From Oscillospiraceae bacterium (lineage in GTDB: Bacteria > Bacillota > Clostridia > Oscillospirales > Oscillospiraceae): a stretch of DNA of 51,404 nt. Where the stretch lies: the NCBI GenBank assembly GCA_015067945.1, contig SVLM01000013.1, positions 1 to 51,404 of the forward strand, in the 5' to 3' direction. The notes beneath the pieces are model-generated. The model did not search any database and had not been told where the DNA came from. It saw only the letters and a list, made by a program, of their open reading frames with translations. The position numbers and the translations under genes are program-made. Within the stretch, counting starts at the first letter, position 1; every line of letters begins with the position of its first letter. Positions 8,185-15,381 of this stretch are shown piece by piece.

Positions 8185-8388
8185 ATGGCAGATGCCGAGA
8201 AGAAAGTCAGTGTAGCTCAGCGAAAGGCCACAGACAAGTATCTGGAGAAGTTTGACGAGATGCGGGTCAGAGTGCCAGCTGGTCAAAAAGCTGTGATTAA
8301 GGCTCACGCAGAGGCTCAAGGCGAATCTCTGAACAGCTTTATCATCCGGGCTATGGCTGAAACCATGGAGCGAGACGATGAGGGCTGA
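8185..8388 (+). CDS. Ribbon-helix-helix (Arc/MetJ-type) DNA-binding protein
   Basis: A 67-aa protein starting MADAEKKVSVAQRKATDKYL. The core FDEMRVRVPAGQKAVIKAHA, then ESLNSFIIRAMAETMERD, has the short strand followed by two helices of ribbon-helix-helix regulators, and SLNSFI is typical of the second helix. ATG 8185 is preferred over GTG 8179 because GGGAGG is 8 bases upstream. The promoter carries three palindromes, one over the -35, so I infer autorepression. It may also act as a copy-number or maintenance regulator of the element. Confidence 0.85.
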   Translation: MADAEKKVSVAQRKATDKYLEKFDEMRVRVPAGQKAVIKAHAEAQGESLNSFIIRAMAETMERDDEG

Positions 8389-8549
8389 AAATAAGCATTA
8401 GGTTTTGTTTCCACAGAATATGATCCAAAGACAAGTCTTTTTTAGTTGCAACGAGTGCGATTTTGTGATTATTATCGATTAAGCACAGTCTGTGACGCAA
8501 AAATAAAGAAGTGGAGCAATGCCACAAAGAGTATCAAGGGAGATAAACG

Positions 8550-8696
8550 ATGAAAAAGATAGACTTGTTTTGGCAAAGCAACCGTGAATGGTGGGAGTAT
8601 AAGGACCATATCCCGACTATCCGAGAGGATGCACCTCAGGAGGCAAAAGAAAGCTATCAGAGATATTTAGAACAAACCACAAGCATCGATGAATAG
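8550..8696 (+). CDS. Small hypothetical protein, 48 aa
   Basis: A short frame encoding MKKIDLFWQSNREWWEYKDH and ending QTTSIDE. AAGGGAG lies 8 bases upstream and a terminator follows directly. The composition (many W, E, K, Y) looks like real protein, not random. It follows the ribbon-helix-helix gene on the same strand at 161 bp; I see nothing but a weak GAC-AA-GTC stem with a T-run near 8430 in that gap. Function unknown. Confidence 0.55.
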   Translation: MKKIDLFWQSNREWWEYKDHIPTIREDAPQEAKESYQRYLEQTTSIDE

Positions 8697-8702
8697 AATT
8701 AT

Positions 8703-8740
8703 ACCGGGAGCTACCAGCTGTGGCGGCTCCCGGTTATTTT
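8703..8740 (+). terminator. Terminator after the 48-aa ORF
   Basis: ACCGGGAGC (8703-8711) pairs with GCTCCCGGT (8726-8734), followed by TATTTT. It ends the plus-strand unit 8185-8696. Confidence 0.75.
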
Positions 8741-8876
8741 CGTTTGTGGCGGCTGTACGCCTATTCTACAGCCCGTTTCCCGGAGGAATACCCTCGGACA
8801 TATCCTAACCCTGGGAAACAGGGTTTTCGGATTGCTCCTGTGAAATTCTCTGCTTCTCTCGTGCCACAGCCAAAGA

Positions 8877-9065
8877 TCAACGCCGCTTTTCCTTTTGCTC
8901 TGGTGTAAGCTCCACCTTTACCCGAAAAGGATCATGTCCCTCCCTAAAGGGATGCAGCGAGCAGTTTACCGACGGGCACGACTTGACCTCGTTGCTACTT
9001 CCGCAGCAGCAGTCCAGACACTTGATCCGGATTGCCTTCAGCGGGGATATTCGTTTTTCTTCCAT
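8877..9065 (-). CDS. Cysteine-rich small phage/island protein, possible zinc binder
   Basis: A 62-aa protein starting MEEKRISPLKAIRIKCLDCC; GGAGG lies 7 bases before this ATG, so I prefer it to the in-frame ATG at 9110. Six cysteines occur in CLDCCCGSSNEVKSCPSVNC, followed by LHPFREGHDPF. Small proteins with CLDC, then CP, then C-x-L-x-P-[YF]-R recur in Clostridia prophages and islands (from memory), and the spacing suggests a zinc knuckle. Partner and function are unknown. It lies 239 bp downstream of the sigma-like gene on the same strand. Confidence 0.7.
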   Translation of the reverse strand: MEEKRISPLKAIRIKCLDCCCGSSNEVKSCPSVNCSLHPFREGHDPFRVKVELTPEQKEKRR

Positions 9066-9152
9066 GATGTTGCCTCCTATGTATTTTGTCACTTGCATTT
9101 GGTGTAACAAAAGTGCATCTTTGGTGCGGATCTGTATGACTTGGAAACCACC

Positions 9153-9218
9153 ACCCTGTTACAGGGTACCGATTTAATAGCGAACTACCGTTTCGGTAGG
9201 GTATGAAACATACCTTAC
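9153..9218. other. Cluster of short perfect palindromes with competing stems
   Basis: In the gap between the sigma-like and Cys-rich genes: ACCCTGT-T-ACAGGGT (9153-9167), CTACCG-TTT-CGGTAG (9185-9199) and GGTATG-AAA-CATACC (9200-9214). The last can lengthen to GGTAGGGTATG paired with CATACCTTACC (one G-T), which takes bases from the middle stem. It could be a leader switch, a protein site or a replication/transfer origin. Function is not shown by sequence. Confidence 0.5.
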
Positions 9219-9304
9219 CGTCCCCAAACGCGATGGTATTAAACTGTCGTTTTGGCAGTTTTATCAGGTTCTTTTAGGGTATCCGATTTGTCGGTGTATC
9301 AGAT

Positions 9305-10201
9305 TCACGCATATCCATACTTTTCCAGTAGTGCTCGCTTTTCCTCCTGGGTCATAACTGCCACCCTTGCCTCAGCATCTGAAGTAATGTTCTCCATCAT
9401 GGCGCTGACCGTATTGTGGATCTCTTTTTCGCGCTCCCTCTGGTGGCGGCGGACCTCTAGCTCCTTGTGTTCCTCCTCCATGATCAGGTAGCGTTCCTGG
9501 ATGCTCATGCCAGAGTGCTGGAATGCACCATAGCCGGTACCGCAATAAAAATCAAAATGCAGGAAGGGACGCAGTTCGCAAGCTATGCTCGGTTTCCGCA
9601 GCAGTCTGATTGCCTTGGATTCCATTTGTCGCACCCGTTCAACACCGACATCAAGGCAGTTTCCAATCTCTGCGTAAGTCATGCACCGGTAATGCCTCAG
9701 GCGTAATACATCAGCATACTTATCTGGAATACCCGCCAGTGCTGTTCCTACAGCCTCTTGCAGTTCCTTCCGCCACATCGATTCCTCAAGGGATTCCTGC
9801 CACTGTAGGCCTGCAGGATCTGCGATTACATCCATGAGATCATCGCTGTCCGCATCATCAGTCAAAGGTGTATCCAGGCTGATGCAATTATTCAACGGCT
9901 CCTTGCGACCCTTCTGTGTACGATAGCCGGTAGCATCCGCAAAAGCCGTTTTCAGGTGATAGCCCAGCCATGTGGAAAACGCTCCACATTCGGGCTTATA
10001 GCTGTCCACAGCCGCCACCATAGCCAAATAGCCGGACTGGTACAGATCCTCAAACTCTACACCACGCCCTGGACAACCCTCCAGGACGATCATAATCCGC
10101 TTAGCCTTCCACCTGACCAAACCCTCCACCCGCTCCCACAGCTCTCCTATGCGGTCCGCAGCACCCGCTTGGATTGCCGCCACCAATTCCTCGATTGACA
10201 T
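9305..10201 (-). CDS. Sigma-70-family RNA polymerase sigma factor-like protein
   Basis: A 298-aa protein with a region-2-like part (EFEDLYQSGYLAMVAAVDSY, then AFSTWLGYHLKTAF, roughly residues 50-90) and a region-4 helix-turn-helix (RLRHYRCMTYAEIGNCLDVG, then VERVRQMESKAIRLLRKP, roughly residues 165-205). The C-terminal third is a charged helical tail rich in E, R and Q with no clear relative. AGGAGGGCGG precedes the ATG. In an element this small it may switch on element genes or retarget host polymerase (inference). A sigma-like protein adapted to another DNA-binding role is the alternative. Confidence 0.85.
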   Translation of the reverse strand: MSIEELVAAIQAGAADRIGELWERVEGLVRWKAKRIMIVLEGCPGRGVEFEDLYQSGYLAMVAAVDSYKPECGAFSTWLGYHLKTAFADATGYRTQKGRKEPLNNCISLDTPLTDDADSDDLMDVIADPAGLQWQESLEESMWRKELQEAVGTALAGIPDKYADVLRLRHYRCMTYAEIGNCLDVGVERVRQMESKAIRLLRKPSIACELRPFLHFDFYCGTGYGAFQHSGMSIQERYLIMEEEHKELEVRRHQREREKEIHNTVSAMMENITSDAEARVAVMTQEEKRALLEKYGYA

Positions 10202-10876
10202 TTGCGCCGCCCTCCTGTATAATCATTCTTGGCTGGTCGCTGCTGTTTATTCTCCTCTGTGAGATGTGGCGGTGTGTCAGCTTCTGGGGCATTCCTCTGC
10301 CCATTCTGGCGGGGGGGTGCCTCGTTCCTCAATACAGTCCGCAGCTTCTGGCCATCCGCCGGGGGCTGTGCTTTTTCTTTTGGTGGGGGTAACGTTTCGT
10401 TATAGAGGTGTCGTGTTTCCCGACGGGGTTCTAAAACAGAACCCCCTAAATTTTGCTTCGAATTTGCTACGGTTTTACTTTACAAAAACTGTGCTGATTT
10501 TGTGCTGAATCTGTGTTATTACCCACAGTCTCAGCCTTGCGCATTGTCGTGTCATAAAACTGAATTTGACCTTGCTTCGTCCTAGCTTCGATAGCGGATT
10601 TTCTCTAGCTTCGCTCACGGTTCGTGCGGCTTCGCTGCGGCTTCACAGCCTCAATTCTTGATAGCGTTTGACTCACTTTTGAATCCGCCTTTCTCACCGC
10701 TTCCTCGCCGCTTCAGGAATATGCTTTTGCCTATTTTTTCTTCTGTTCAGCTTCGGTTCGTTGCAAAACCCAACCCGGTCAAAAATGACCGGGTTTTGTT
10801 CGCCACAAGTGGCGAAATTCCTCTCTGTTCGCTCTCTGTTCAGGGGTCGCAAATCGCTAACCCCCCCCACGGACCA
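10202..10876. other. 675-bp mostly non-coding region with stem-loops and GCTTCG repeats
   Basis: This is the longest gap in a compact element. Perfect stems are GGGGTTCT-AAAAC-AGAACCCC (10425-10445), AACCCGGTC with GACCGGGTT (10772-10796, T-run after it) and TTCGCCA-CAAG-TGGCGAA (10799-10816). GCTTCG recurs many times between 10455 and 10760. A minus-strand frame without a good start runs from about 10479 to 10147. The region could be an origin of replication or transfer, or hold a non-coding RNA; none is proven. Confidence 0.4.
10772..10799 (+). terminator. Terminator-like stem-loop
   Basis: AACCCGGTC (10772-10780) pairs with GACCGGGTT (10787-10795) around a short A/T loop, followed by TTGTT. 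No plus-strand gene precedes it, so it may end an unrecognised transcript or serve as a structure of the origin-like region. Confidence 0.45.
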
Positions 10877-11695
10877 TCACACCATCACAACGCCCCGCAG
10901 TCGGTAATTGCGGCCGGGTTTCTTCTCGATGCAGTATGTATGCCCCTGTGCCATTTCTACAATCCGCCCGCCGGTGGCTTCGTCAATATCCACCAACTCA
11001 GCCGGAGATCTCTCTGTGGAGATAATCGTGGCGAGCCGCTTTGTATACCGATAGTTGATGATATCAAAAGCCAGATTCACATCCGCCACCGGGGGAACAC
11101 ATGAACCGTCAGCGGCCTTACTGACCTTGAACAGATCGTCAATGAACAGAATCGGAGCCTCCTGGTATTTCTTCAATGCTTCGGCTTGGGTGGCGGGTTC
11201 CTTTGCTATGCCCTTCAGCTCCCGGATATCCTGCCGCCACGGCATATAGCGCACCTCCTCACCGGCTAAAAGAAGGTGGCGGCACACAGCGGTACAGAGG
11301 TGAGTTTTTCCGCTGCCACTCTGCCCGCAGAACAGGAGCCACCCATCCACATTGTCAGCATAGGCCATGGCCCCCTGTTTGATAGTGGTCTGCCAGCTCT
11401 CCGCATCCTTGTAAGCCTCAAAAGTCCAATCTCTGATAACCTCACGGAGGCCAGAGGCTTCCATCTTCTGGACACACCGGCGGATCTTCATGCAGTCACA
11501 TTCCAGAACCGACACGCCCCCGTCCTCTTTTGGGATTGCATAGTTACCACGGTTCAGACACTTAGGGCAGTCGTAGCCGGTCAAATTGCCCACCGCCTTG
11601 TTGATTGAATCAGCCTTGATCTTACCATATTCCACAGGATCAAACGATGGTACCGACCGTCCAAAGGGGTTTAGATTCACTTTGTCTATTTTCAT
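10877..11695 (-). CDS. DnaC-like AAA+ helicase loader
   Basis: A 272-aa protein starting MKIDKVNLNPFGRSVPSF. A four-cysteine zinc motif (CPKC, then CDC) lies near residues 40-65, as in many phage DnaC/IstB-type loaders. Walker A is GQSGSGKTHL, Walker B is ILFIDDLF, followed by sensor motif TIISTERSP. It should load the replicative helicase onto element DNA. I prefer the start at 11695; it overlaps the end of the upstream replisome-organizer gene by 56 bp in another frame. A longer frame to 11788 only reads through that gene. Together the two genes form a phage-type replication module. Confidence 0.87.
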   Translation of the reverse strand: MKIDKVNLNPFGRSVPSFDPVEYGKIKADSINKAVGNLTGYDCPKCLNRGNYAIPKEDGGVSVLECDCMKIRRCVQKMEASGLREVIRDWTFEAYKDAESWQTTIKQGAMAYADNVDGWLLFCGQSGSGKTHLCTAVCRHLLLAGEEVRYMPWRQDIRELKGIAKEPATQAEALKKYQEAPILFIDDLFKVSKAADGSCVPPVADVNLAFDIINYRYTKRLATIISTERSPAELVDIDEATGGRIVEMAQGHTYCIEKKPGRNYRLRGVVMV

Positions 11696-12305
11696 TTTGC
11701 TTGTCCATATCCTTTCTGTGCCACGAATCCACAGCGGCTCGCCAATCTGTGATAGCTGTCTGCCCGGCCATCCATTGACGAGCTGCATAATAACTGACGA
11801 ACCGCTCCGGGTCTATGGTCGTATACCCTTGCTTGCCGCAGTATACCCGAACATCATCCACACTTGGCGGGGAAATGTGGGCGGGTTTTGGCGGATTGTC
11901 CGCCTTATCTCCCTCTCCTTCTTCTTCTCCTTCTCCTTCTTCTTCTCCTTCTGCTTCTGTAGACCCCCCTATAGGGTGGTATAGGGGACCTATAGGGTGG
12001 TATAGGGGACCTATTGGGGGCCTATCACCTTTTGTTCCCTCTTTGCTCCACCGCTTTTGACCACCGGCCCGGCCAGTATCCACGGAGCGGCGGAAGTCCT
12101 CGAATGCTTCATCAATGTGGGGTTTCAGTGCCGCAAGCACAGCCCCAGCCAGCGAATCCAGTACCGCCACCTCGCCGGTATCAAAGTATCGGAGTGCAGC
12201 TTTGAGTGCCCTTCCCGCCACTTCATCCGGGACGGCATCAATCAAAGATTTGTGGTGCAGAAACAGCTTGAACCACGATGGCCGCCCCATTTTATTCTTT
12301 CCCAT
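11640..12305 (-). CDS. Replisome-organizer-like protein (DUF6291-type N-terminus)
   Basis: A 221-aa protein starting MGKNKMGRPSWFKLFLHHKS after a GGAGGG site. The N-terminal part (AVPDEVAGRALKAALRYFDT, then GEVAVLD) matches the DUF6291-type start seen in phage replication proteins of Firmicutes (from memory). A linker follows with two exact 7-residue repeats (IGPLYHP) and a Glu/Gly-rich low-complexity tract. The C-terminal part (VDDVRVYCGKQGYTTIDPER, then WRAAVDSWHR) resembles the end of DnaD-like initiators. It is paired with the DnaC-like gene. The DNA repeat coding the linker is a candidate origin. Confidence 0.8.
   Translation of the reverse strand: MGKNKMGRPSWFKLFLHHKSLIDAVPDEVAGRALKAALRYFDTGEVAVLDSLAGAVLAALKPHIDEAFEDFRRSVDTGRAGGQKRWSKEGTKGDRPPIGPLYHPIGPLYHPIGGSTEAEGEEEGEGEEEGEGDKADNPPKPAHISPPSVDDVRVYCGKQGYTTIDPERFVSYYAARQWMAGQTAITDWRAAVDSWHRKDMDKQNENRQSESKPLWTVGTIV
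11969..12010. repeat. Two perfect 21-bp tandem repeats in the initiator gene
   Basis: The 21-bp unit occurs at 11969-11989 and 11990-12010, with a partial third copy from 12011. Each unit contains the palindrome CCTATAGG or a close variant and codes the 7-residue unit IGPLYHP. A polypyrimidine stretch (about 11910-11960) adjoins it. Iterons inside an initiator gene mark the origin in lambdoid phages; the same may hold here (inference). Confidence 0.8.
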
Positions 12306-12618
12306 TCTGCCACCCTCCTGTATAAGCATTTTCTGTGGCGGCATCCAGTGCCCGCTGGGCGGATTCTGCGGCCTTAAGGGTATTCCTTGCCCTTGCGCTC
12401 AAAGTCCGGGTAAACCGCTGCAGCTCGTCCAGGTCATTGCTCAAATAATACCCGCCACCGCAAGAATCAGACAGAATCGCCGCCCCTGCTGCCCGCTCCC
12501 GCTCGATCTGCTTCTGCAGGTCTCGCACACTCCGGAAACCCAGAGCTTTTGCAAGGGTCTTTGACGGAGTTGCATTCTCCTTGCCATAGTGTAGAGAATC
12601 AAATACTTTCATATCCAT
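12292..12618 (-). CDS. Predicted winged-helix protein, 108 aa
   Basis: Starts MDMKVFDSLHYGKENATPSK. ATPSKTLAKALGFRSVRDLQ, then QIERERAAGAAILSD, looks like a winged helix-turn-helix with a wing ending GGGYYLS. A helical tail follows. This matches small phage proteins that sit before the replication genes in Clostridia prophages (from memory). GAGG lies 6-7 bases upstream of the first ATG; a second ATG two codons later is possible. The 3' end overlaps the start of the replisome-organizer gene by 14 bp. A role in replication or gene control is likely but not proven. Confidence 0.7.
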   Translation of the reverse strand: MDMKVFDSLHYGKENATPSKTLAKALGFRSVRDLQKQIERERAAGAAILSDSCGGGYYLSNDLDELQRFTRTLSARARNTLKAAESAQRALDAATENAYTGGWQNGKE

Positions 12619-12627
12619 GCCGCCACC

Positions 12628-12864
12628 TCACAGAACCCGGCAAATACCAGAAGCAGCCGCCCGGGTGGCGGGTGTATTGTCTGCGCCGTCCTCACATTGC
12701 AGATACCGCACCAAATTGGGATAGAACAGCAGTGCCTTTTGGCCTACCTTCCGGGTTGGGATTGCGCCGGTTCTCACCCATTGGCGGAGGGTATACTCCG
12801 AAATAGGGAGGCCTTCAGCCTTTGCCCGCTGGACAGCTTCACGAATAGTCAAAACATTGGGCAT
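12628..12864 (-). CDS. Excisionase/MerR-like helix-turn-helix protein
   Basis: A 78-aa protein starting MPNVLTIREAVQRAKAEGLP. ISEYTLRQWVRTGAIPTRKV, then GQKALLFYPNLVRYLQ, has the MerR-like HTH_17 pattern with its wing. The ATG overlaps the upstream stop (TAATG), so the two genes are translationally coupled. It may be a DNA-binding accessory or a second excisionase-type factor; it is far from either end, so gene regulation seems likelier. Confidence 0.78.
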   Translation of the reverse strand: MPNVLTIREAVQRAKAEGLPISEYTLRQWVRTGAIPTRKVGQKALLFYPNLVRYLQCEDGADNTPATRAAASGICRVL

Positions 12865-13052
12865 TAGATCGCCTCCTGTTTCTCCTGATCCAAGCGGTCA
12901 ATGATCGCCAAGATCTTCTCCTTTTCCTCCTGGGGCAGTTCCTGCCGCAGTTTCCGGGAGAAATTACCGTCATTGATACCATAAGCAGCCGCCACTTCCC
13001 ACAGACGAACACCCGCATTTTTTGCGGCGCTTCTGATTTCCTTGTTATGCAT
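12864..13052 (-). CDS. Small XRE-like DNA-binding protein, first gene of the minus operon
   Basis: A 62-aa protein, MHNKEIRSAAKNAGVRLWEV, then AAAYGINDGNFSRKLRQELP: a compact helix-turn-helix seen in phage early regulators. GGAGG lies 7 bases before the ATG. It is the first gene of the leftward operon that runs to the DnaC-like gene, and lies divergent from the XRE repressor. Position fits a Cro-like or early activator role (inference). Confidence 0.75.
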   Translation of the reverse strand: MHNKEIRSAAKNAGVRLWEVAAAYGINDGNFSRKLRQELPQEEKEKILAIIDRLDQEKQEAI

Positions 13053-13079
13053 TTTCTTTCCTCCATCCGTAAATTGTTG

Positions 13080-13220
13080 TTGACAACGGTCTAACCATCG
13101 TGTATCCTATATATGGAACTGTTGTTGCCGTTGTTCTATTTATAGCACATAAATAGCCGCCGTGCCAAATGTTCCGTATAAATATTCACATGCAGAACAA
13201 AAGTATATTTGTTCCATATT
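13080..13220. promoter_or_regulatory. Divergent control region of the element: promoter and operators
   Basis: A plus-strand promoter candidate has TTGACA (13080-13085), a 17-base spacer and TATCCT (13103-13108). Operator-like repeats GTTCC[AG]TAT[AT] lie at 13171-13180 and 13211-13220, and inverted at 13110-13119. Perfect inverted repeats are CTATTTA-N7-TAAATAG (13136-13156) and GAACAAA-N6-TTTGTTC (13195-13214). The last ends 7 bases before the repressor's Shine-Dalgarno. The leftward promoter is not clear to me. Confidence 0.65.
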
Positions 13221-13233
13221 TAGGAGGTTCAGC

Positions 13234-13866
13234 ATGGCCAGACTTACAAGAGGCGAGCGATTCAAAGATGCACGTGTTGTCTATAATGTGCACAAAAAAC
13301 AAACAATGGATGAAGTTGCCGCCGCCACCGGCGTTAGTAAATCCCTCATTCAGTCGCTAGAGGATGATAGCGTAAATCGGTCTGTCGGTTATGACAAAGT
13401 AGCAAAGCTAGCTGCACATTATCGAGTAACCACAGATTTCTTACTTGGGCTAACCGATGATCCATTTCCGGTGCCTAGCGTCGTTGATGATCTGGGGCTT
13501 TCACTCAAGGCCGTGGATACTATTGAACGGCTGGAAATGTTTGACACGCCAACCGGTCAGCTTCAGTTTAGAAACGCATCAAATCATGCGTTAGATATCC
13601 TAAATTGTCTGCTGGAAAGCCCAAATTTCCACGAAGTCATGGAAAATCTGCTGATGTGTTTCGATTCCTTTTGGGTCAATGCAAATGGACGACATTTCGT
13701 GTGCGATGATTATGGTCTTGAAGCAGAAATGCGTGACGCTGGTCATATTGTTCTCAAAGGCGATTATGCAGCCAGATTTTACGCTAATGAGGCTGGAAAT
13801 TCCCTGAGAGAGCTTGTGTGTAAAGAAGTCCCCATTCTGGTAGCTTCCTGCATTAAAGACAAATAA
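13234..13866 (+). CDS. XRE-family (CI/Rep-like) repressor
   Basis: A 210-aa protein starting MARLTRGERFKDARVVYNVH; TAGGAGG lies 6 bases upstream of this ATG. The longer frame from 13162 has no such site. The helix-turn-helix is TMDEVAAATGVSKSLIQSLE, followed by LAAHYRVTTDFLLGLTDDP, the classical XRE repressor hinge. The C-terminal part has no LexA-type Ser/Lys protease motif that I can see, so induction would not be by RecA-driven self-cleavage. It is divergent from the leftward early operon and should keep it silent; operator-like repeats lie in its leader. Confidence 0.85.
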   Translation: MARLTRGERFKDARVVYNVHKKQTMDEVAAATGVSKSLIQSLEDDSVNRSVGYDKVAKLAAHYRVTTDFLLGLTDDPFPVPSVVDDLGLSLKAVDTIERLEMFDTPTGQLQFRNASNHALDILNCLLESPNFHEVMENLLMCFDSFWVNANGRHFVCDDYGLEAEMRDAGHIVLKGDYAARFYANEAGNSLRELVCKEVPILVASCIKDK

Positions 13867-13870
13867 AAAA

Positions 13871-13900
13871 CCGCCACCGTGGCGGCAACCATGGTGGCGG
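13871..13900. other. GC-rich inverted repeats after the repressor gene
   Basis: CCGCCACC (13871-13878) pairs with GGTGGCGG (13893-13900); a nested choice is CCGCCA-CCG-TGGCGG (13871-13885). There is no T-run, so it is a weak terminator at best. It contains three copies of the CCGCCAC heptamer that is enriched over the whole element. Confidence 0.55.
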
Positions 13901-13984
13901 CGGTACAGAAAACCTCAACCGACTAAGATAGGGGTGGTCTGCCCTTTTATATTAGCAGATTTGCCCCGGAAAGGCAAGGATAAA

Positions 13985-15274
13985 ATGGCAAGTATTAGAG
14001 AACGCAACGGCAGCTATCAGATCACTGTCAGCACCGGCCGGGACATCTACGGCAGGAAACTCCGGGAGACCACCACCTTTACGCCTGATCCAACGCTCAC
14101 GCCAAAGAAGAAAGAGAAGGCTGTGGAGGAGTTTGCCCGGGAGTTTGAAGCAAAAGTGAAAAGCGGTGCGGCTATGGATGGCCGCAAAATAACACTGAAG
14201 GAATTTGCAGATCGCTGGATCGTGGAGTATGCAGAGCAGAAACTGCAACCCACCACGGTCAACGCATATCGCAGTGAGCTGGAGGAGAAAATACTGCCGG
14301 CTCTTGGACACCTGAAGCTATCCGAGCTGAAGCCCCACAATATAAACGCTTTCTTTGTGTCTATGACCAAGGACGGTGCCCGGAGGGACGGCAAGCCTGG
14401 CGGCTATAGCAAGGGTACCATTGCCAAAACCCGCAATGTGATCTCTTCTGTGCTGCGTACTGCCGCAGAGTGGGAGATCATCGACCGTAACCCTTGTAAC
14501 AGAGTACGCCTTCAGGGAGATTCGACCGCCGAAAAGCTGAAATTCTTCACGCCAGAACAGACCGCCACCTTCCTGGACTATATCGAGCAGCCTTTTACTG
14601 TGAAGATCAAGGGTCATAAGCGGGTGGATGATACCGGCACACCTTACACCGTGGGAGATTACGAGACCACCAAGGAAGTACCGGAGCAGCTGCGGGTGCT
14701 GTTTAACCTGGCGGTGTACACCGGACTCCGGAAGGGGGAGCTGCTGGCTCTCCAATGGCCTGACATCGATCTTGTGGCGGATGTAGTCCGGGTGTCTAAG
14801 GCAGTCACACTGGTAGACGGCAAGCCGATGATCAAGGCGCCAAAAACCAAAACCTCCCACCGGACCGTATCAATCCCATATTCACTATCAGAACGCCTTC
14901 GGAAGCTGCACACCGAACAGCTGAAGTACCGCCTCTATGTGGGCGACTACTGGCAGGGGAATGACTGGGTATTTACCCAGGACAACGGCAAGCTGATGAA
15001 CTACTCCACACCGTACCAGGCACTGCAGGACATTATCCGCCGCTACAATGCCGGCAAGGAACCGGAGAAGCAGCTCCCGCTGATCCCGTTCCACGGACTG
15101 CGGCACACCTCCGCCACGCTGCTGATCGCTAGCAAGCAGGATCTTAAAACAGTGTCCAGCCGGTTAGGCCACGCACAGACCTCCACCACAATGAACATTT
15201 ACGCACACGCCCTTCAAGAGAGCGACCGCAAGGCCGCCACAGCTCTGGAAAATCTCCTTGCAAAACAGGCTTAA
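13985..15274 (+). CDS. int: Tyrosine-family site-specific integrase
   Basis: A 429-aa integrase of the Tn916/phage type. The N-terminus (MASIRERNGSYQITVSTGRD) is an arm-binding AP2-like domain. A SAM-like core-binding domain follows (LKEFADRWIVEYAEQKLQPT). The catalytic domain has the first arginine in TGLRKGELLALQW, then H370 and R373 (HGLRHTSATLL), H396 (LGHAQTSTT) and nucleophile Y406 (MNIYAH). I start at ATG 13985 with AAGGA nearby; the ATG at 13934 has no site. The gene ends 110 bp from the tRNA-Thr core, the normal place for an integrase that recombines at a tRNA 3' end. Confidence 0.95.
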   Translation: MASIRERNGSYQITVSTGRDIYGRKLRETTTFTPDPTLTPKKKEKAVEEFAREFEAKVKSGAAMDGRKITLKEFADRWIVEYAEQKLQPTTVNAYRSELEEKILPALGHLKLSELKPHNINAFFVSMTKDGARRDGKPGGYSKGTIAKTRNVISSVLRTAAEWEIIDRNPCNRVRLQGDSTAEKLKFFTPEQTATFLDYIEQPFTVKIKGHKRVDDTGTPYTVGDYETTKEVPEQLRVLFNLAVYTGLRKGELLALQWPDIDLVADVVRVSKAVTLVDGKPMIKAPKTKTSHRTVSIPYSLSERLRKLHTEQLKYRLYVGDYWQGNDWVFTQDNGKLMNYSTPYQALQDIIRRYNAGKEPEKQLPLIPFHGLRHTSATLLIASKQDLKTVSSRLGHAQTSTTMNIYAHALQESDRKAATALENLLAKQA

Positions 15275-15286
15275 AAGCAAAAAATC

Positions 15287-15335
15287 ACCGCTCCGGTCGC
15301 CAAATGGTCGCCATTTGGTCATCGGGGCGGTTTTT
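15287..15335 (+). terminator. Integrase terminator enclosing the right arm sites
   Basis: ACCGCTCCG (15287-15295) pairs with CGGGGCGGT (15323-15331), with one T-G pair, followed by TTTTT. The loop contains the GGTCGCCA arm-site copies. Confidence 0.6.
15295..15324. promoter_or_regulatory. Right integrase arm-site cluster (GGTCGCCA repeats)
   Basis: GGTCGCCA at 15295-15302 and 15306-15313, and a degenerate GGTCATCG at 15317-15324, all in 11-bp steps. The same octamer and step occur at the left end (6243, 6254). Confidence 0.6.
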
Positions 15336-15346
15336 CCGTAAAAAGC

Positions 15347-15381
15347 AAAAGTCCCAAAACCATTGCGGTTTCAAGACTTTT
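15347..15381. terminator. Element-borne terminator for the restored tRNA-Thr
   Basis: AAAAGTC (15347-15353) pairs with GACTTTT (15375-15381), and AAACC with GGTTT inside, separated by a 3x3 internal loop. The minus-strand tail is T-rich. It lies directly behind the tRNA 3' end, so the element brings a replacement terminator for the tRNA it splits. Confidence 0.65.
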
